A stretch of 64,000 nucleotides of DNA. It comes from Acorus gramineus (taxonomy: Eukaryota; Streptophyta; Magnoliopsida; Acorales; Acoraceae). Where the stretch lies: the NCBI GenBank assembly GCA_030737835.1, contig JAUJYN010000077.1:195698-259697 (forward strand), written 5' to 3'. A program made the translations under genes and the position numbers. The notes beneath the pieces were generated by a model that was not told the origin of the DNA, ran no database searches, and saw nothing but the letters and a program-made list of their open reading frames with translations. Shown piece after piece: positions 33,949 to 44,800 of this stretch (positions within the stretch are counted from its first letter, which is position 1; the number at the start of each line of letters is the position of its first letter).

Positions 33949-35918
33949 ATGTCAGAAACCAACGGCAACCCTACTCTTCCGACACTGGCGGCTTCGAAGG
34001 TATCTCGTCAGTCTACTTCGTCATTTCTCTATGAGGGCATCTTGGGGGCCGCTCCTGCTACAAAAAGACAACGACCTTCTAAGCAGCATTATCAACCGAA
34101 AGGCCGAGGACATCATCTTCCTCCTGTTGCCGATGCAACTGCTACTTCGATTGTCTCCATTCAGTCACACTCGGATATGCTTGTCCAGATCAGTCAGCGC
34201 CTAGACCACCTGATTCTGCAGCAGTCACTTTCTGGTGCTTCTACTCCCTTTGCCTTGTCTTCTACTATGGGTACTCCTGCTTATTGGATTTTTGATTCGG
34301 GTGCCTCACATCACATGACTCCTGATAGTTCTATCCTCACTGCATGCTCACCTGCACCCTCACACCTCCCTTCGATTCATACTGCTAATGGCTCTCCTTT
34401 AGTCATCACGCAGTGTGGATCGATCACCACCACATCCCACCCTACTGGCCGCCTTTCATTACCATTTGTTTTGCATGCTCCTGAGCTTTGCATGAATCTT
34501 GTGTCTATTAGTAGATTGTGTGATTCTGGATTCACCATTACCTTTACCTCTTCTGGGTGTTCTGTGCAGGATCCACGTTCAGGGCAGAGGATTGGTGTTG
34601 GTCGTCGGATTGGCGGACTGTATTATGTGGAGTATCTTTATCTTCCTGTACCTGATCCCTCAGTTTTCTGCGGCACTGTCACCTCTGATACTGACTTGTG
34701 GCACAAGAGGTTAGGCCATGTTTCTGAATCTCGTCTTAAAGACCTTATTAAGTCTGGTGATTTAGGTCATGTTTCTTTCTCTCCTCTTTCTGTTTGTGAG
34801 GGCTGTAAATTAGCCAAACCTGTTGCTACTCCATTCCATTCTAGTAATCATCAGTCCTCTATTCCATTTGAGCTTGTTCATTCTGATATCTGGGGTCCTT
34901 CTCATATCACGTCTAAGAGTGGTTTTTCGTATTATATCAGTTTTATTGATGACTATTCTCGCTTTACCTGGATTTATTTATTGCGTCATCGATCTGAGGT
35001 CCCAAAGATATATGAGGTCTTTACCACTATGATTCACACCCAGTTTCAGACTCGTATCAAAATCTTTAGGTCTGATTGTGCTCGAAAATATATTTCTTCA
35101 CGATGCGTTCTCTTCTTCAATCTCATGGCACTCTCTTTCAGCAATCATGCCCTTATACTCATGAGCAGAATGGTGTTGCTGAAAGAAAACATCGCCATAT
35201 TCTTGAGACCGCTCGTTCCCTCTTACTTTCTTCTTCAGTCCCCAGCACATACTGGGCTGAGGCTGCTCTTCTATCTGTTCATCTTATCAATATCACTCCC
35301 TCTTCTGTCCTCTCCGGTATGACTCCTCATGAGCGCCTTTACTCTTCCAAACCTGATTATAGTAGACTTCGCACTTTTGGATGTACTTGTTTCGTGCTTC
35401 TCCCTCCTCATCAACGCACTAAGTTGGCCGCTCGGTCAGTTAAGTGTGTATTCTTGGGGATTAGTTTTGAACACAAGGGATATCGCTGCTACGATCCTAT
35501 TGGAGATCGTTTTTGGATAGCTCGTCATGTGTCATTTGTCGAAGATGTTCCCTATTTTTCTTCTACACCCACTGCCTCCTCTCCTCCGGTGCCTTCTCCT
35601 GTTCAGGCCTCTCCTATTGAGTCTCTACCTCTTCTCGGGCCGTCTGTTCTGCTTGAGCCCACTCCTAGTTCTGTTCTCCCTGAGTCTCATCTTGGCATTC
35701 CCACTGCTGACTCCCCTGGTTCTTCGTCTCCTCTTCACACTCCTGCAGCCAACTCCCATGGTCCTCCCTGTTCTCCTCCTATTGTGTCTCCTCTTCCTCC
35801 TTCCGCAGATGACTCCGCTGGTACTCCGTCTTCCACGGCTAACACACCTCCCTCTGATGTGGATCCTCGTCCCTTGACTCGCTACCCTCACGTGAACGTC
35901 ATCCACCTGATCGTTTCA
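33949..35918 (+). pseudogene. Copia gag remnant, protease and integrase, frameshifted
   Basis: Starts at a gag-like ATG (MSETNGNP) but only a few dozen residues of gag remain and no CCHC knuckle is present. The protease motif DSGASHHMT follows, then the GAG-pre-integrase LWHKRLGH block with C-x2-C, and the integrase core (SDIWGP, FIDDYSRF, RSDCAR). A frameshift near 35090 moves the rest (EQNGVAERKHRH onward) to another frame. A second slip near 35890 precedes the end of the inverted block. It runs opposite to the RT frame and to the element's own LTR promoter. Confidence 0.85.
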
Positions 35919-35923
35919 GTTTT

Positions 35924-35936
35924 GGCTCTGATACCA
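35924..35936 (-). promoter_or_regulatory. Primer-binding site (initiator tRNA-Met type)
   Basis: Minus-strand TGGTATCAGAGCC directly follows the 5' LTR end, the usual plant copia primer site. This fixes the element's orientation. Confidence 0.85.
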
Positions 35937-36062
35937 TGTTAGAATAAAATAATGGAATCCCTGTATTCCACTTAGGGATTAATCCCTTTATATACACAAA
36001 TGTCTAGGAGTTACACGTGTAATATACTACACACATTATAAGATAACACATATAATCTAACA
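35937..36062 (-). repeat. 5' LTR
   Basis: 126 bp, TGTTAG...CTAACA. A TATA-like GTATATAAAG reads on the minus strand at 35986-35995, pointing into the element. Confidence 0.9.
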
Positions 36063-36231
36063 GTGTCCATCTAGATCGCGGTAGATAACTTAGCATTCGA
36101 AAAGACGGAACACATTAGCCATAGGTTGTTTTTAGGACTTCTGAAATGTGAAAAAATTGGTCTTTGAATGCAAACACACAAGAAATGTTTATATTTGCAG
36201 TGTCATTACGCTAGATTTCCTAATGTGAAAT

Positions 36232-36256
36232 CCCCCCCCCCCCCCCCCCCCCCCCC
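36232..36256. repeat. Poly-C tract of 25
   Basis: Uninterrupted run of 25 C. The minus strand G25 could form a G-quadruplex. Run length is unreliable in most sequencing. Confidence 0.9.
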
Positions 36257-36296
36257 AGGATCCAAAAAGGTAGTGAACTGAGTATAACATTGTCCC

Positions 36297-36505
36297 TTTT
36301 TTTTTTGAGAAGTAAGATTGGACATTTTTTTTTGTATATAGGCCCGGACTAGGTGACACAAATGGTGTGCATAGCCCACACAAACACACAGGCCAAAAGG
36401 TTGGTTTCCTTTTTTTTTTTCTTGGACTCAAGCAAGATTAGAACCCACATTCCTCATAAGATGGGAGGTGTCCTAAACCACTGCGCCAAACGTGGGCTAA
36501 ACAGT
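36297..36505 (-). mobile_element. tRNA-derived SINE
   Basis: On the minus strand the head carries a pol III A box (TGGCGCAGTGG), then after about 30 nt a B box (GGGTTCTAATC). The body ends in A-rich tracts near 36300-36330. Spacing and order match plant SINEs. Target duplications were not clear. Confidence 0.65.
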
Positions 36506-36742
36506 AAGACTAAACAGTTGCCCACATATTTATTGAGGTTAATCGTTTGCGAAATTAATAACTTACGGGAAGGCCCCATGGATCATATATGGTGTAACCA
36601 CACATGGTGTGGTAGAACTTCAACAAATTAGAGAACTAGAGAACTATTCTCACCTAAAAGTTCTCCCTTGTTTGTGTTTTTATCTCTCTTGTATTCCTCA
36701 CTTCTATTTTGACATTTGTTATTCTAATGAATATATTTTTAT

Positions 36743-37175
36743 GGCCCGTTTGGATTGAGGCATAAGCTATTTTGGAGTTTATACATATTCCAGGAATTGT
36801 TGACTTTATCAATGGAATAAGAGATTTTGTGTTTGGTTGTGTTTTCAGTTATTCTTATTGGAAAACGTAATAATAAAGGTTGGAGTGCTTGGTTGATGAA
36901 AAATAAGATGTGAATAAAGTGTAAAAAGTTGATTTGACATGTGGGCTCCATTAATGTATAAAAGGTGATGACATGTGATTTGATAGGTGAGTCCATTTAT
37001 ATCAGTAGATGAATAATACAATTCCATGGGTGGACTTGAATACAAATACCAGCTTTATCTCTCCTTATTCCGCATAGCTATACCCCCTTATTCCCCTCTA
37101 CCCAAACACTTTTTTTGTCTTATTCTCCTCTATCCCTCCCCTATTCCACCCTTATTCCTCTAGCCAAACAGTTCC
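36743..37175. mobile_element. Tourist-like MITE
   Basis: Ends GGCCCGTTTGGATTGAGG and the inverse of GGAACTGTTTGGCTAGAGG. The interior has GGCATAAGCTATTTTGG and TTATTCCGCATAGCTAT, as in the elements at 21.4 and 27.7 kb. The stretch 37176-37800 after it holds no gene. Confidence 0.55.
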
Positions 37176-37809
37176 TAAGGTAGCAATTGTCTATCATTTT
37201 TCTAAAAAATTTAAATAAATAAAGAACTGAACAATTAATAATTCTATTTTAAAAGACTTTTCAGGATTCACTGATTCAATGGAAAATCTCTGTAGTGATT
37301 CACCAGAGTCATCGGAGTTTCTGTTTTTCAATCCTCGAGGAAGATCAGTGTTTTACACTGTTTGTGTAGCATTCATATTATACTTCGCAACAATTGAAAT
37401 GCACTTTTGTTAATTATATCTAATATATATATACTTAATAAAAAAAACATAAAAGCATATTTAATATAGAAGCTAGCCCCACTCATGGAGGCATAAAAAC
37501 TCGCAAGACGCTGCCGTTTGGGAAGACACCCCTTTCATTAAAACAATATTTGCAAGTTGTCAACTTGCTCTGCAATTTCAAATAAATGAAGCACATATAT
37601 AACAATATAATAATAAAATAAAATAATATAAAATAAAAAGTTGGGCATGCTAAAGCCAATTCATGTTTCAAGTCAAGGGCTAGTCAAGATTTGCTTAAAT
37701 TCTAAACTTTGTTGATATCAGAATTTAATCAGAATAAAAAAATTATAATATCCCATATGTGAGATACTATAATAAACCTTAGATCAAGATTTTATTTTAT
37801 TAAAGAGTA

Positions 37810-38995
37810 TTTGCCGATACGTTGGTTTAGCAAGATGGAGGCCGGAAATATCGACAACGTTCGAGCTATGCGAGACGTACTCGGAATCGGCCGAACATTT
37901 GTTGTGTCAATGCCCAGCTTTGTGTCCTTTGTGGGCTCTCATTGGAGCTGCCTCGGGGATTCCGGTGAATATCTTAACCAGCAGGGGCGGAGTAAGCACT
38001 TAATTTTAGGGTTGGCTAAATTAAAATTTAGTAAATTTTTTAATCCATATTAAAAAAAAATACAAAATTTAAAATGTATATAAATTAAACAAATTCATAT
38101 TCATAATGGACATTATATATCTAGTAAAATTGATAACATACACAAAATATATATAATAAAATGATAATATTAAATTGAGCGTTGTTACACGCAGTCTGTG
38201 GGGCCCTCAAATGCAGTCCTGCATATCTCATTAGTCATTCAGAGAGGTGTATACCTTTTTAGGTGAGTATATACCTCCATAAAAAAAAATACATTTGTTG
38301 AAAATTAGAAATGAAGTAATATACATTTTTTATTAAAATATATATTTCATTAAATGATGTTTATTAATTTTAAAAAATTAAAAATCGTACAAACTGTTCG
38401 TCGGACTATCCACATAACACCCTAGTATTTCCTATTAAAATTAAGCCCTATAATGTTTCAAATAATAACAATAACTTATTATCAAATATGATATTTTGTA
38501 ATCGCTCTTTTTCAATATAGAGAATCATCTAATATGTAAAAGATTAATAGTCCACTCATAGTAAAAATGAGTTTTATAACATTTCTAAAATAAATTGAAA
38601 ATAAAATAAAAAAATTATTTTGACAAATCTCGGCTGGGCTACAGCCCTGTCCAGCCCACTCATGGCTCCGCCCATGTCAACCGGCGAGGATCTTTGGTTC
38701 CACTTGCGTAGATGCACCAACCCGGGACACTCCCGCGTTCAAAGCACACATCAACAAAATCATCATGCCAGCGGCGTTGTGGGCAATTTGGTTAAGCAGG
38801 AACAAGAAACTATTTGTTGAATAACGTTCTATATAGAAAACGTGTGGGACGACATTCTACATTTCTTCTCCACTTGGGGCTGCATCTTAGCAGGTGCTAG
38901 ATGTGTCGGCGTTATCGATGGAGTGTTTCACATTGACCTGGGCTAAGCAGTAATGACAGCTAATCGGGGCATTCGGACTTCAGGGCCCGTTTTCT
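37810..38995 (+). pseudogene. LINE 3'-end relic, split by an insertion
   Basis: 37860-37981 reads FELCETYSESAEHLLCQCPA then LCPLWALIGAAS, the zinc-binding tail region of plant LINE reverse transcriptases. After the inserted element it resumes, with ALWAIWLSRNKKLFVE at about 38772-38820. The relic then decays to a T-rich stretch. It is too short and broken to function. Confidence 0.65.
37982..38676. mobile_element. hAT-like non-autonomous element in the LINE relic
   Basis: Inverted ends CAGGGGCGGAG and CTCCGCCCATG, flanked by an 8 bp imperfect target duplication (TTAACCAG at 37974-37981, TCAACCGG at 38677-38684), as for hAT elements. The interior is AT-rich and contains a further small repeat at 38176-38430 (GTTACACGCAGTC at one end, CCACATAACAC at the other). 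Confidence 0.7.
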
Positions 38996-39583
38996 TTTTT
39001 TTTTTCTATTTCATATATTTCATGAGGAATCTATTTCCACACTGTTTGTGTGAATAACATTTCTTTTTTATTTTCTTCTTATTATTATCTATACGCTTTC
39101 TCTCCCCTCTCCTTTACTTTTTTAGACAAATTCAGACTTATGTAACATCATTGATCAGTTATATATTATCTACCTTTTCTATAAAAAATTTTATTGCATA
39201 TCGCGGTTCAATAAGGAATATATAAATGCAAATTGAACTCTGAAAATTTGTTTGGCATCTCCTGGCCAGTTTAGTCATGCATGTTATATTATCATATCCA
39301 TTCATTCAACTCAATAGTGCCTAAATAAAAATGAGTGTTAGTTAAAAGGGTGCTAATAAGTTTTTATTACAGTCCTCACTTTTATTTATTATAGCCTATA
39401 TACACACTAGATTAAGAAAACAGAATATTATATATTACAACTTATTCGATTATATAATTCATTTCCTAAAATAAAATTAAAATATGTTAAAAACTGTAAA
39501 AAAATCATTATAGTAATGATTGTCCTTAACGATTTTATAGTTAAAAGAAAAATACATATAATCCATGTTTATTTTATTTTAGA

Positions 39584-39851
39584 GATTTTTAGTTTTAAGT
39601 CCCCACAAATCATCATATTTAGTAATCGATCCCTTCTTTCTTCATATTTAGGTTTTAATCCCCAGATTTAAATGATAGTTCCTTTTTAGTCCCTGAGAGG
39701 GACCTATCCATAAATTATTTAATTTACTTTTTAGTCCCTGTGAGGGACTATCCATGAATTATCCTTTAAATCGGAGAGCTAAAATCTAAATACGAAGAAG
39801 GGAGGGATCGATCACTAAATATGATGTTGTGGAGACTTAAAACTAAAAATC
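39584..39851. mobile_element. Near-perfect palindromic MITE
   Basis: The left arm GATTTTTAGTTTTAAGTC... is mirrored by ...GACTTAAAACTAAAAATC. Inner words (ATTTAGTAATCGATCCCTTC and its complement) pair along about 120 bp each side, with AGTCCCTGAGAGGGAC near the centre. TTTATTTTATTTTA-like sequence flanks both sides. Confidence 0.7.
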
Positions 39852-41400
39852 CTTTTATTTTATTATATGTCACAATAAGAATCTATCAGGCAACTCCCAC
39901 CATCCGATTTGTATAGCAACGTACATATATCTCCATTATAGAAAAAATATTAGGTTTAGAATAGAATAACATATCAGGATAAAATAATCTTAAATGCATA
40001 TAACCACTGAAAAATAAACAATATTTAGATCGGCTCCTTGAATGTCTCAATATCTATATAATTCCATGTCTTCTCGGATTTAATACAAATAATACCCTGT
40101 CATTACCATTACTAACTTGTTGTAAGTTAACCCAACATGACCAAATGATCAATATACCCTTGGATGCAAAATACAATTACCTAACCCTCTCTTTTTTACT
40201 CCCCTGCCTCTGCGAGCGCCTGGCCCCACCCCTCGGCCGTCTTCTTCCACTTCCATCTCACAAATACTTTGAAAACACTACGTGAGTAGCAAATATGAAA
40301 ATAAAATGTTAGAATCAGTCATTTTTATAATTCAAAACTCAGATTACATGCATTATTATTATTTTTAAAATAGTAAATATTATATGATGAAGTATATGCA
40401 TTGATAAAAGTGTATATCGCTCTATTTTTTAGTTGAGTGAACATATTTTTAATAAATATAAAACTATTTAACGAGTTATATGTGTTTCACTCAATTTTTG
40501 ATAAAATATATAGGACTGCATCATGATTCATGAGTAGAAAAAAGGGTTTTTTGCATGTATACCATAAAAAAATATGTTATTTATTTTTATATCATTACAA
40601 ATAACATATTTATTTTTATATTATTAAAAAATTTCTTAATGAAAAAATATGCCCATCTTTTACCTTTTTGAACCAAAATAAAACTTAACCATAATTAATT
40701 CTTAACCAAAAAATAAAAATAACAAAAAATAACCTCAACATAATAGTTTTCATAATGTAAATAATTAAACATAATAGCTTAATCAAACTTTTGTTCTTTC
40801 TAAATCAACCATGAGACAATAAGACATTCAACCATATTCCTTCTTTCATTTTATTCAAATCAAGATTTATTTATTTTTTTAAAAAAATTGTCATTTTGTA
40901 ATATATGATTAATTGTTCTCATATTAATTTATTTTATTTCGACCAAAATAAATATTAATAATTATTATGTCTTTGCTAATAAATCATTTGTATGTTTAAT
41001 TTTCATACTTTTATAAATATTATATTTGGTATGATAAAATATGCAAAATAAAAAAATAATAATTTGATCATTTTTTAAAACTTTAATGGTTTCAATAGCA
41101 ATTTGAATGGATGTTAACTAGGATAATAAGTATGCATAATTTCTACATATTCTAATGGTTTTAAAATAAATATGTTATTTTAAGTAGTATAAATATAAAA
41201 AAAATATTATTATTATTATTATTATTTTTGTATGTATACATGCAAAAAAAACGCCCCCAAAAATTTGAAACGCACGGATCTTGCCTTACTAATCACGTGA
41301 CCAATCAGTCGGCCCAATATCTCTTTCGGAAACAGAGAGAACCGTGTGGGCCCCACAACCCCAAAAACAAAGATCTTTTACAACACCCGAACGGACGGCT
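39852..41400. other. AT-rich upstream flank of the AAPT gene
   Basis: No gene. A dispersed AT-rich repeat lies at about 40295-40540 (ATATGATGAAGTATATGC, ACGAGTTATATG). An ATT trinucleotide run sits at 41204-41226. From 41240 on the sequence becomes GC-richer, consistent with a core promoter and leader starting around 41400. Confidence 0.5.
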
Positions 41401-41571
41401 CTGATGTTTCGGATCCCACACTTTTTATTCGTGTGTTCCGTTATTCCCTCTTGCACACTTCTCTTCTTCTGCTCTTCGAGGCGGAAGCGAGAGATATATT
41501 TAATTCGTGATCGATAGATCGATCTATCGATTCTCGGTTTCTTCTCTTCATCGATTCGTCGTCTCACAAAG

Positions 41572-41885
41572 GTTTAGATCTCGTCATTTTTTTTTCCGTC
41601 CTTTGTTGTTCTGATGAATAGATCTGCTTAGTGTTTTGTTTATATGTATGCCGATCTTCATTATCACGCTTTAATGGTATTTCGCTGTAATTTTTAGGGT
41701 TCATTGTTTCCTTTTTTTTGTTGTGCTCAAAAGTCGGTTCATTTGAGATCGCAAAATTACTGTTGATTGGTTTTATCGGTTTCTTTGATCTTCAGCGGTT
41801 TCATGTGCTTCTTGAACTCTTATTCGTTAATTTAGAGTGTTTATCATCATATTGTCACTGATCATAGACTGGATCGGAGTTTCAG
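41572..41885 (+). promoter_or_regulatory. Probable 5' UTR intron of AAPT
   Basis: Donor CACAAAG/GTTTAG at 41571/41572 and acceptor GAGTTTCAG/ATGGGG, so the start codon would be the first codon after the splice. The interior is T-rich as plant leader introns are. No transcript data. Confidence 0.55.
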
Positions 41886-44800
41886 ATGGGGTACATCGGG
41901 CTTCACGGCGTCCAGGCTCTGCACAGGTACAGATACAGTGGTGTGGACAAGTCGCTCGTCGCGAAATACGTGCTGCAGCCATTCTGGAGCCGATGCGTCA
42001 CGCTCTTCCCCCTTTGGATGCCGTAAGTGATTTAGGAACCATGTATCCTCTTTTCAATGTGATGAAGAACGACAAAGTTTTTCTGAATTGCACATAACTT
42101 ATTTGACTGAATGTGAAAACGTTTGTCTTAACAACTCAAAGAATAATTGGTTATCTCACTGAATATAAAATTGCATGGAAAAACTGATTTCTCCTGTTTC
42201 ATTTATGCTGCCAAGATTCTCATAGCATCCAATCAGCCGGAAGGATAACGTTGAAGGTTTTTAAACAACATAGTAAGGACAGGCGAACTGCACATGCTGA
42301 AGAGGCATGCACTTGTGTCACCTGTGAAAATGTCATACTTTGGAAAGTTTCAGGAATCATGCATTTTGTGGTCATTCCTATGTGAAAACATGGAGATTTT
42401 GTGGTATGCTATTCAGCCCCCAATTAGGATAAGTTTGTGGGAGCAAACTAGAAGCTGTAATTTGACTGTCAGTTCCGGGATTCCTTTTTCTGAAATTTTT
42501 CTTTGGAAGAATATATCAGAAACAAATATATATAATGTAACAGGAAATCTTGGATCTGATTTGAAGGGATTGAAAGTTACTTGGAGCCTGTTGAGTTTTA
42601 TCTGGTGATTTTTTTTTTTTGATTGTCGATCAGACATGGATAGAGTGGTCATGCTTATATTTGATAACTTGCAACATGCTTGATACTGCTTATAAATTGG
42701 ATATATGATTTAATGATGAATTTGGATTTAACAAGTTTCATATTGATCATTGGAAAAGATAGGATCCCTTTTCTGGTTTTAATTGCTATCTAGTATGCTT
42801 TCAGATCTAAAAAGTGGATCTAGATAGAATCTACTGAGGAATCAGCTTATTGAAGTTATAGTGGCCTTAGCGATCTTTGTTCAATAAATTTGAGTAATAA
42901 TTATTTAGTAATGGGCCCACTTGTTGGACAACACACATTCCATTTGTCACAACAATAAATTCTTGCAAGTTGCAGCATACATATCACATGGCATAATTGG
43001 TTACTTTTATACATCCAATGATTCCTTATCTGTGGATTCAACATCCGTGGGTTTTTATGCAACATAAAAATAACAGGTTTATTACAGTATATCCATATGT
43101 CTGTTTAAGTGAACAAATCTTGAGGGTTGGTGATGTTTAAAGTATTAGAAATATTTTGGTCTGGCCTTTTGATTCAGGTTCATTAGATATTGTACTACAT
43201 CAGTATATTGGTGTGCTTTGTAGAGCATGCACACTGACCGTCATGTAAATTTTTGTCCTTGTCCATATTTATCACTCTCTATGATACTGATATTCTCCGT
43301 TTGGTCTTTTGTTTTTATATCTGTTGAAAATTGCATCATGTTTTATCTGATGGTTAACCCTTTGGCTGATAGTAGAATCATTGTATGTTTTTTTTAGCAT
43401 TAAAAAAAAGAGAAGCAAACATTAGAGATTATTTGCTTTTTGGATGTGCATGGCATTGTCTTGATGCAATTTCCTTCCTTTTATATGTTAATAGTTTATG
43501 ATGATGTTTTTTTTTATCTTTCATGTTTGTGCATTTGGATCCTCCAGACCTAATATGGTACGCCCCTTTAGCATGCAACTTTTTCATATCTTAATTTTGG
43601 TTATTTGCTTCTTGTGCAATCTGAAAATGTGTTGCTGTTCAATTTATATCCAGATTACACTGACTGGGTTCCTGTTCTTACTCGTATCAGCCCTACTTGG
43701 ATATGTAAGTTGGACTCTGCACGATCACCGTTTTTCTGGTGTGCAATGTTATATGTAGTGTTCTATTATCTCCATTACCTATTCTATTATTTTCCATTGT
43801 CAATGGCATTTAAAGCGGCATTGCTTGTCTAGCTCATTGTTTCCAGTGATAGTCGTTGCCGGCATATGAACTGCATGTGTGATCACCAGGAAGGGAGATG
43901 AGAAAGATATAGGGAGAAATCATTGGCGATATAGAAACTGGGGTTAAATTCTGTCTTGTGCTTTCACCAAATGATTTAGTTTGGAACAATTGAGTCCAGC
44001 ATTACATCTCTTTATAAAAAGTATGAAAAGTATGCCTATTTAATTTTCTGAATTATTGATGGAGAAATGTGACAACCACTGCTTCACGCTGAACGTAATG
44101 CATACATATACTTTAGAACTTCAATCCTTCATCCCGTGATAATAAAGCTGAATGCTGGGCGGAGATGTGGCATTTTCCTAACCATCTTGAGTTTTAATTT
44201 GTGCCGAAATTGAGGTTGTAGGAGTAAATTGCAAATCAAATGTCATGCTCTTTGTAATTCCCATTTTTGTTGGCATAAACTGTAAATCACCTGCCGTGAC
44301 TGTTGCAGGGTATATCAATGCTCTCCAAATCCCTTCTTCCCCCTCTGACCTGTGACAGAAAATTAACTGAGTGGTGAGGGAGGTTTCTCTGTGACTTCAA
44401 GCCATCTGTGGTGATTTTGACAAACTGCATCATTTTAGGTCTAAACTGCAAATAGCCTGTTATTATATGATGGTTGCAAGGGATTTTAAGGCCAACCAGA
44501 TTCCATCACCACTCTATGGTGTTGCACTAGATACTATTTGTGGATGTGGCAATCTGCAATCCTTTAGTCTTTGAGGATTGTGATCTTTGAAATGATGGTG
44601 ATTGTGAACCTTTCTGCTCAAAACTAGCAATGATAATATCATGTTATACATGATGATGACACGAGTTGAGGTTTCTGCATATCATCGCTGGTCTTGTAGT
44701 GGATTTAAAATTTTCATTGCTTGCATAGTTATATCAATTGTCTTGTTGCTGATATTTGTTCGCATATTGGCATTTCTTAGTAATGCATTCCTTTCACTTT

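Larger units (their letters stand above)
31293..36062 (-). mobile_element. Ty1/copia LTR retrotransposon with internal inversion
   Basis: A 4.77 kb element bounded by two 126 bp LTRs (TGTTAG...CTAACA) and a perfect 5 bp target duplication GTGTC (31288-31292 and 36063-36067). The primer-binding site and polypurine tract place the 5' LTR at the right, so the element reads on the minus strand. The reverse transcriptase/RNase H half (31432-33012) agrees. The leader, gag remnant, protease and integrase (33028-35920) read on the plus strand, the opposite way. Inside the junctions is a 7-bp inverted pair, AGCCAAA at 33021-33027 and TTTGGCT at 35921-35927. Gag is mostly deleted and the integrase frame is broken, so the copy is defective. 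Confidence 0.9.

Noticed and set aside
31432..35942. Two separate copia elements, one per strand
   Set aside because: Only one LTR pair and one target duplication exist. The two halves together make up one complete set of domains, and their junctions carry a matching 7-bp inverted repeat.
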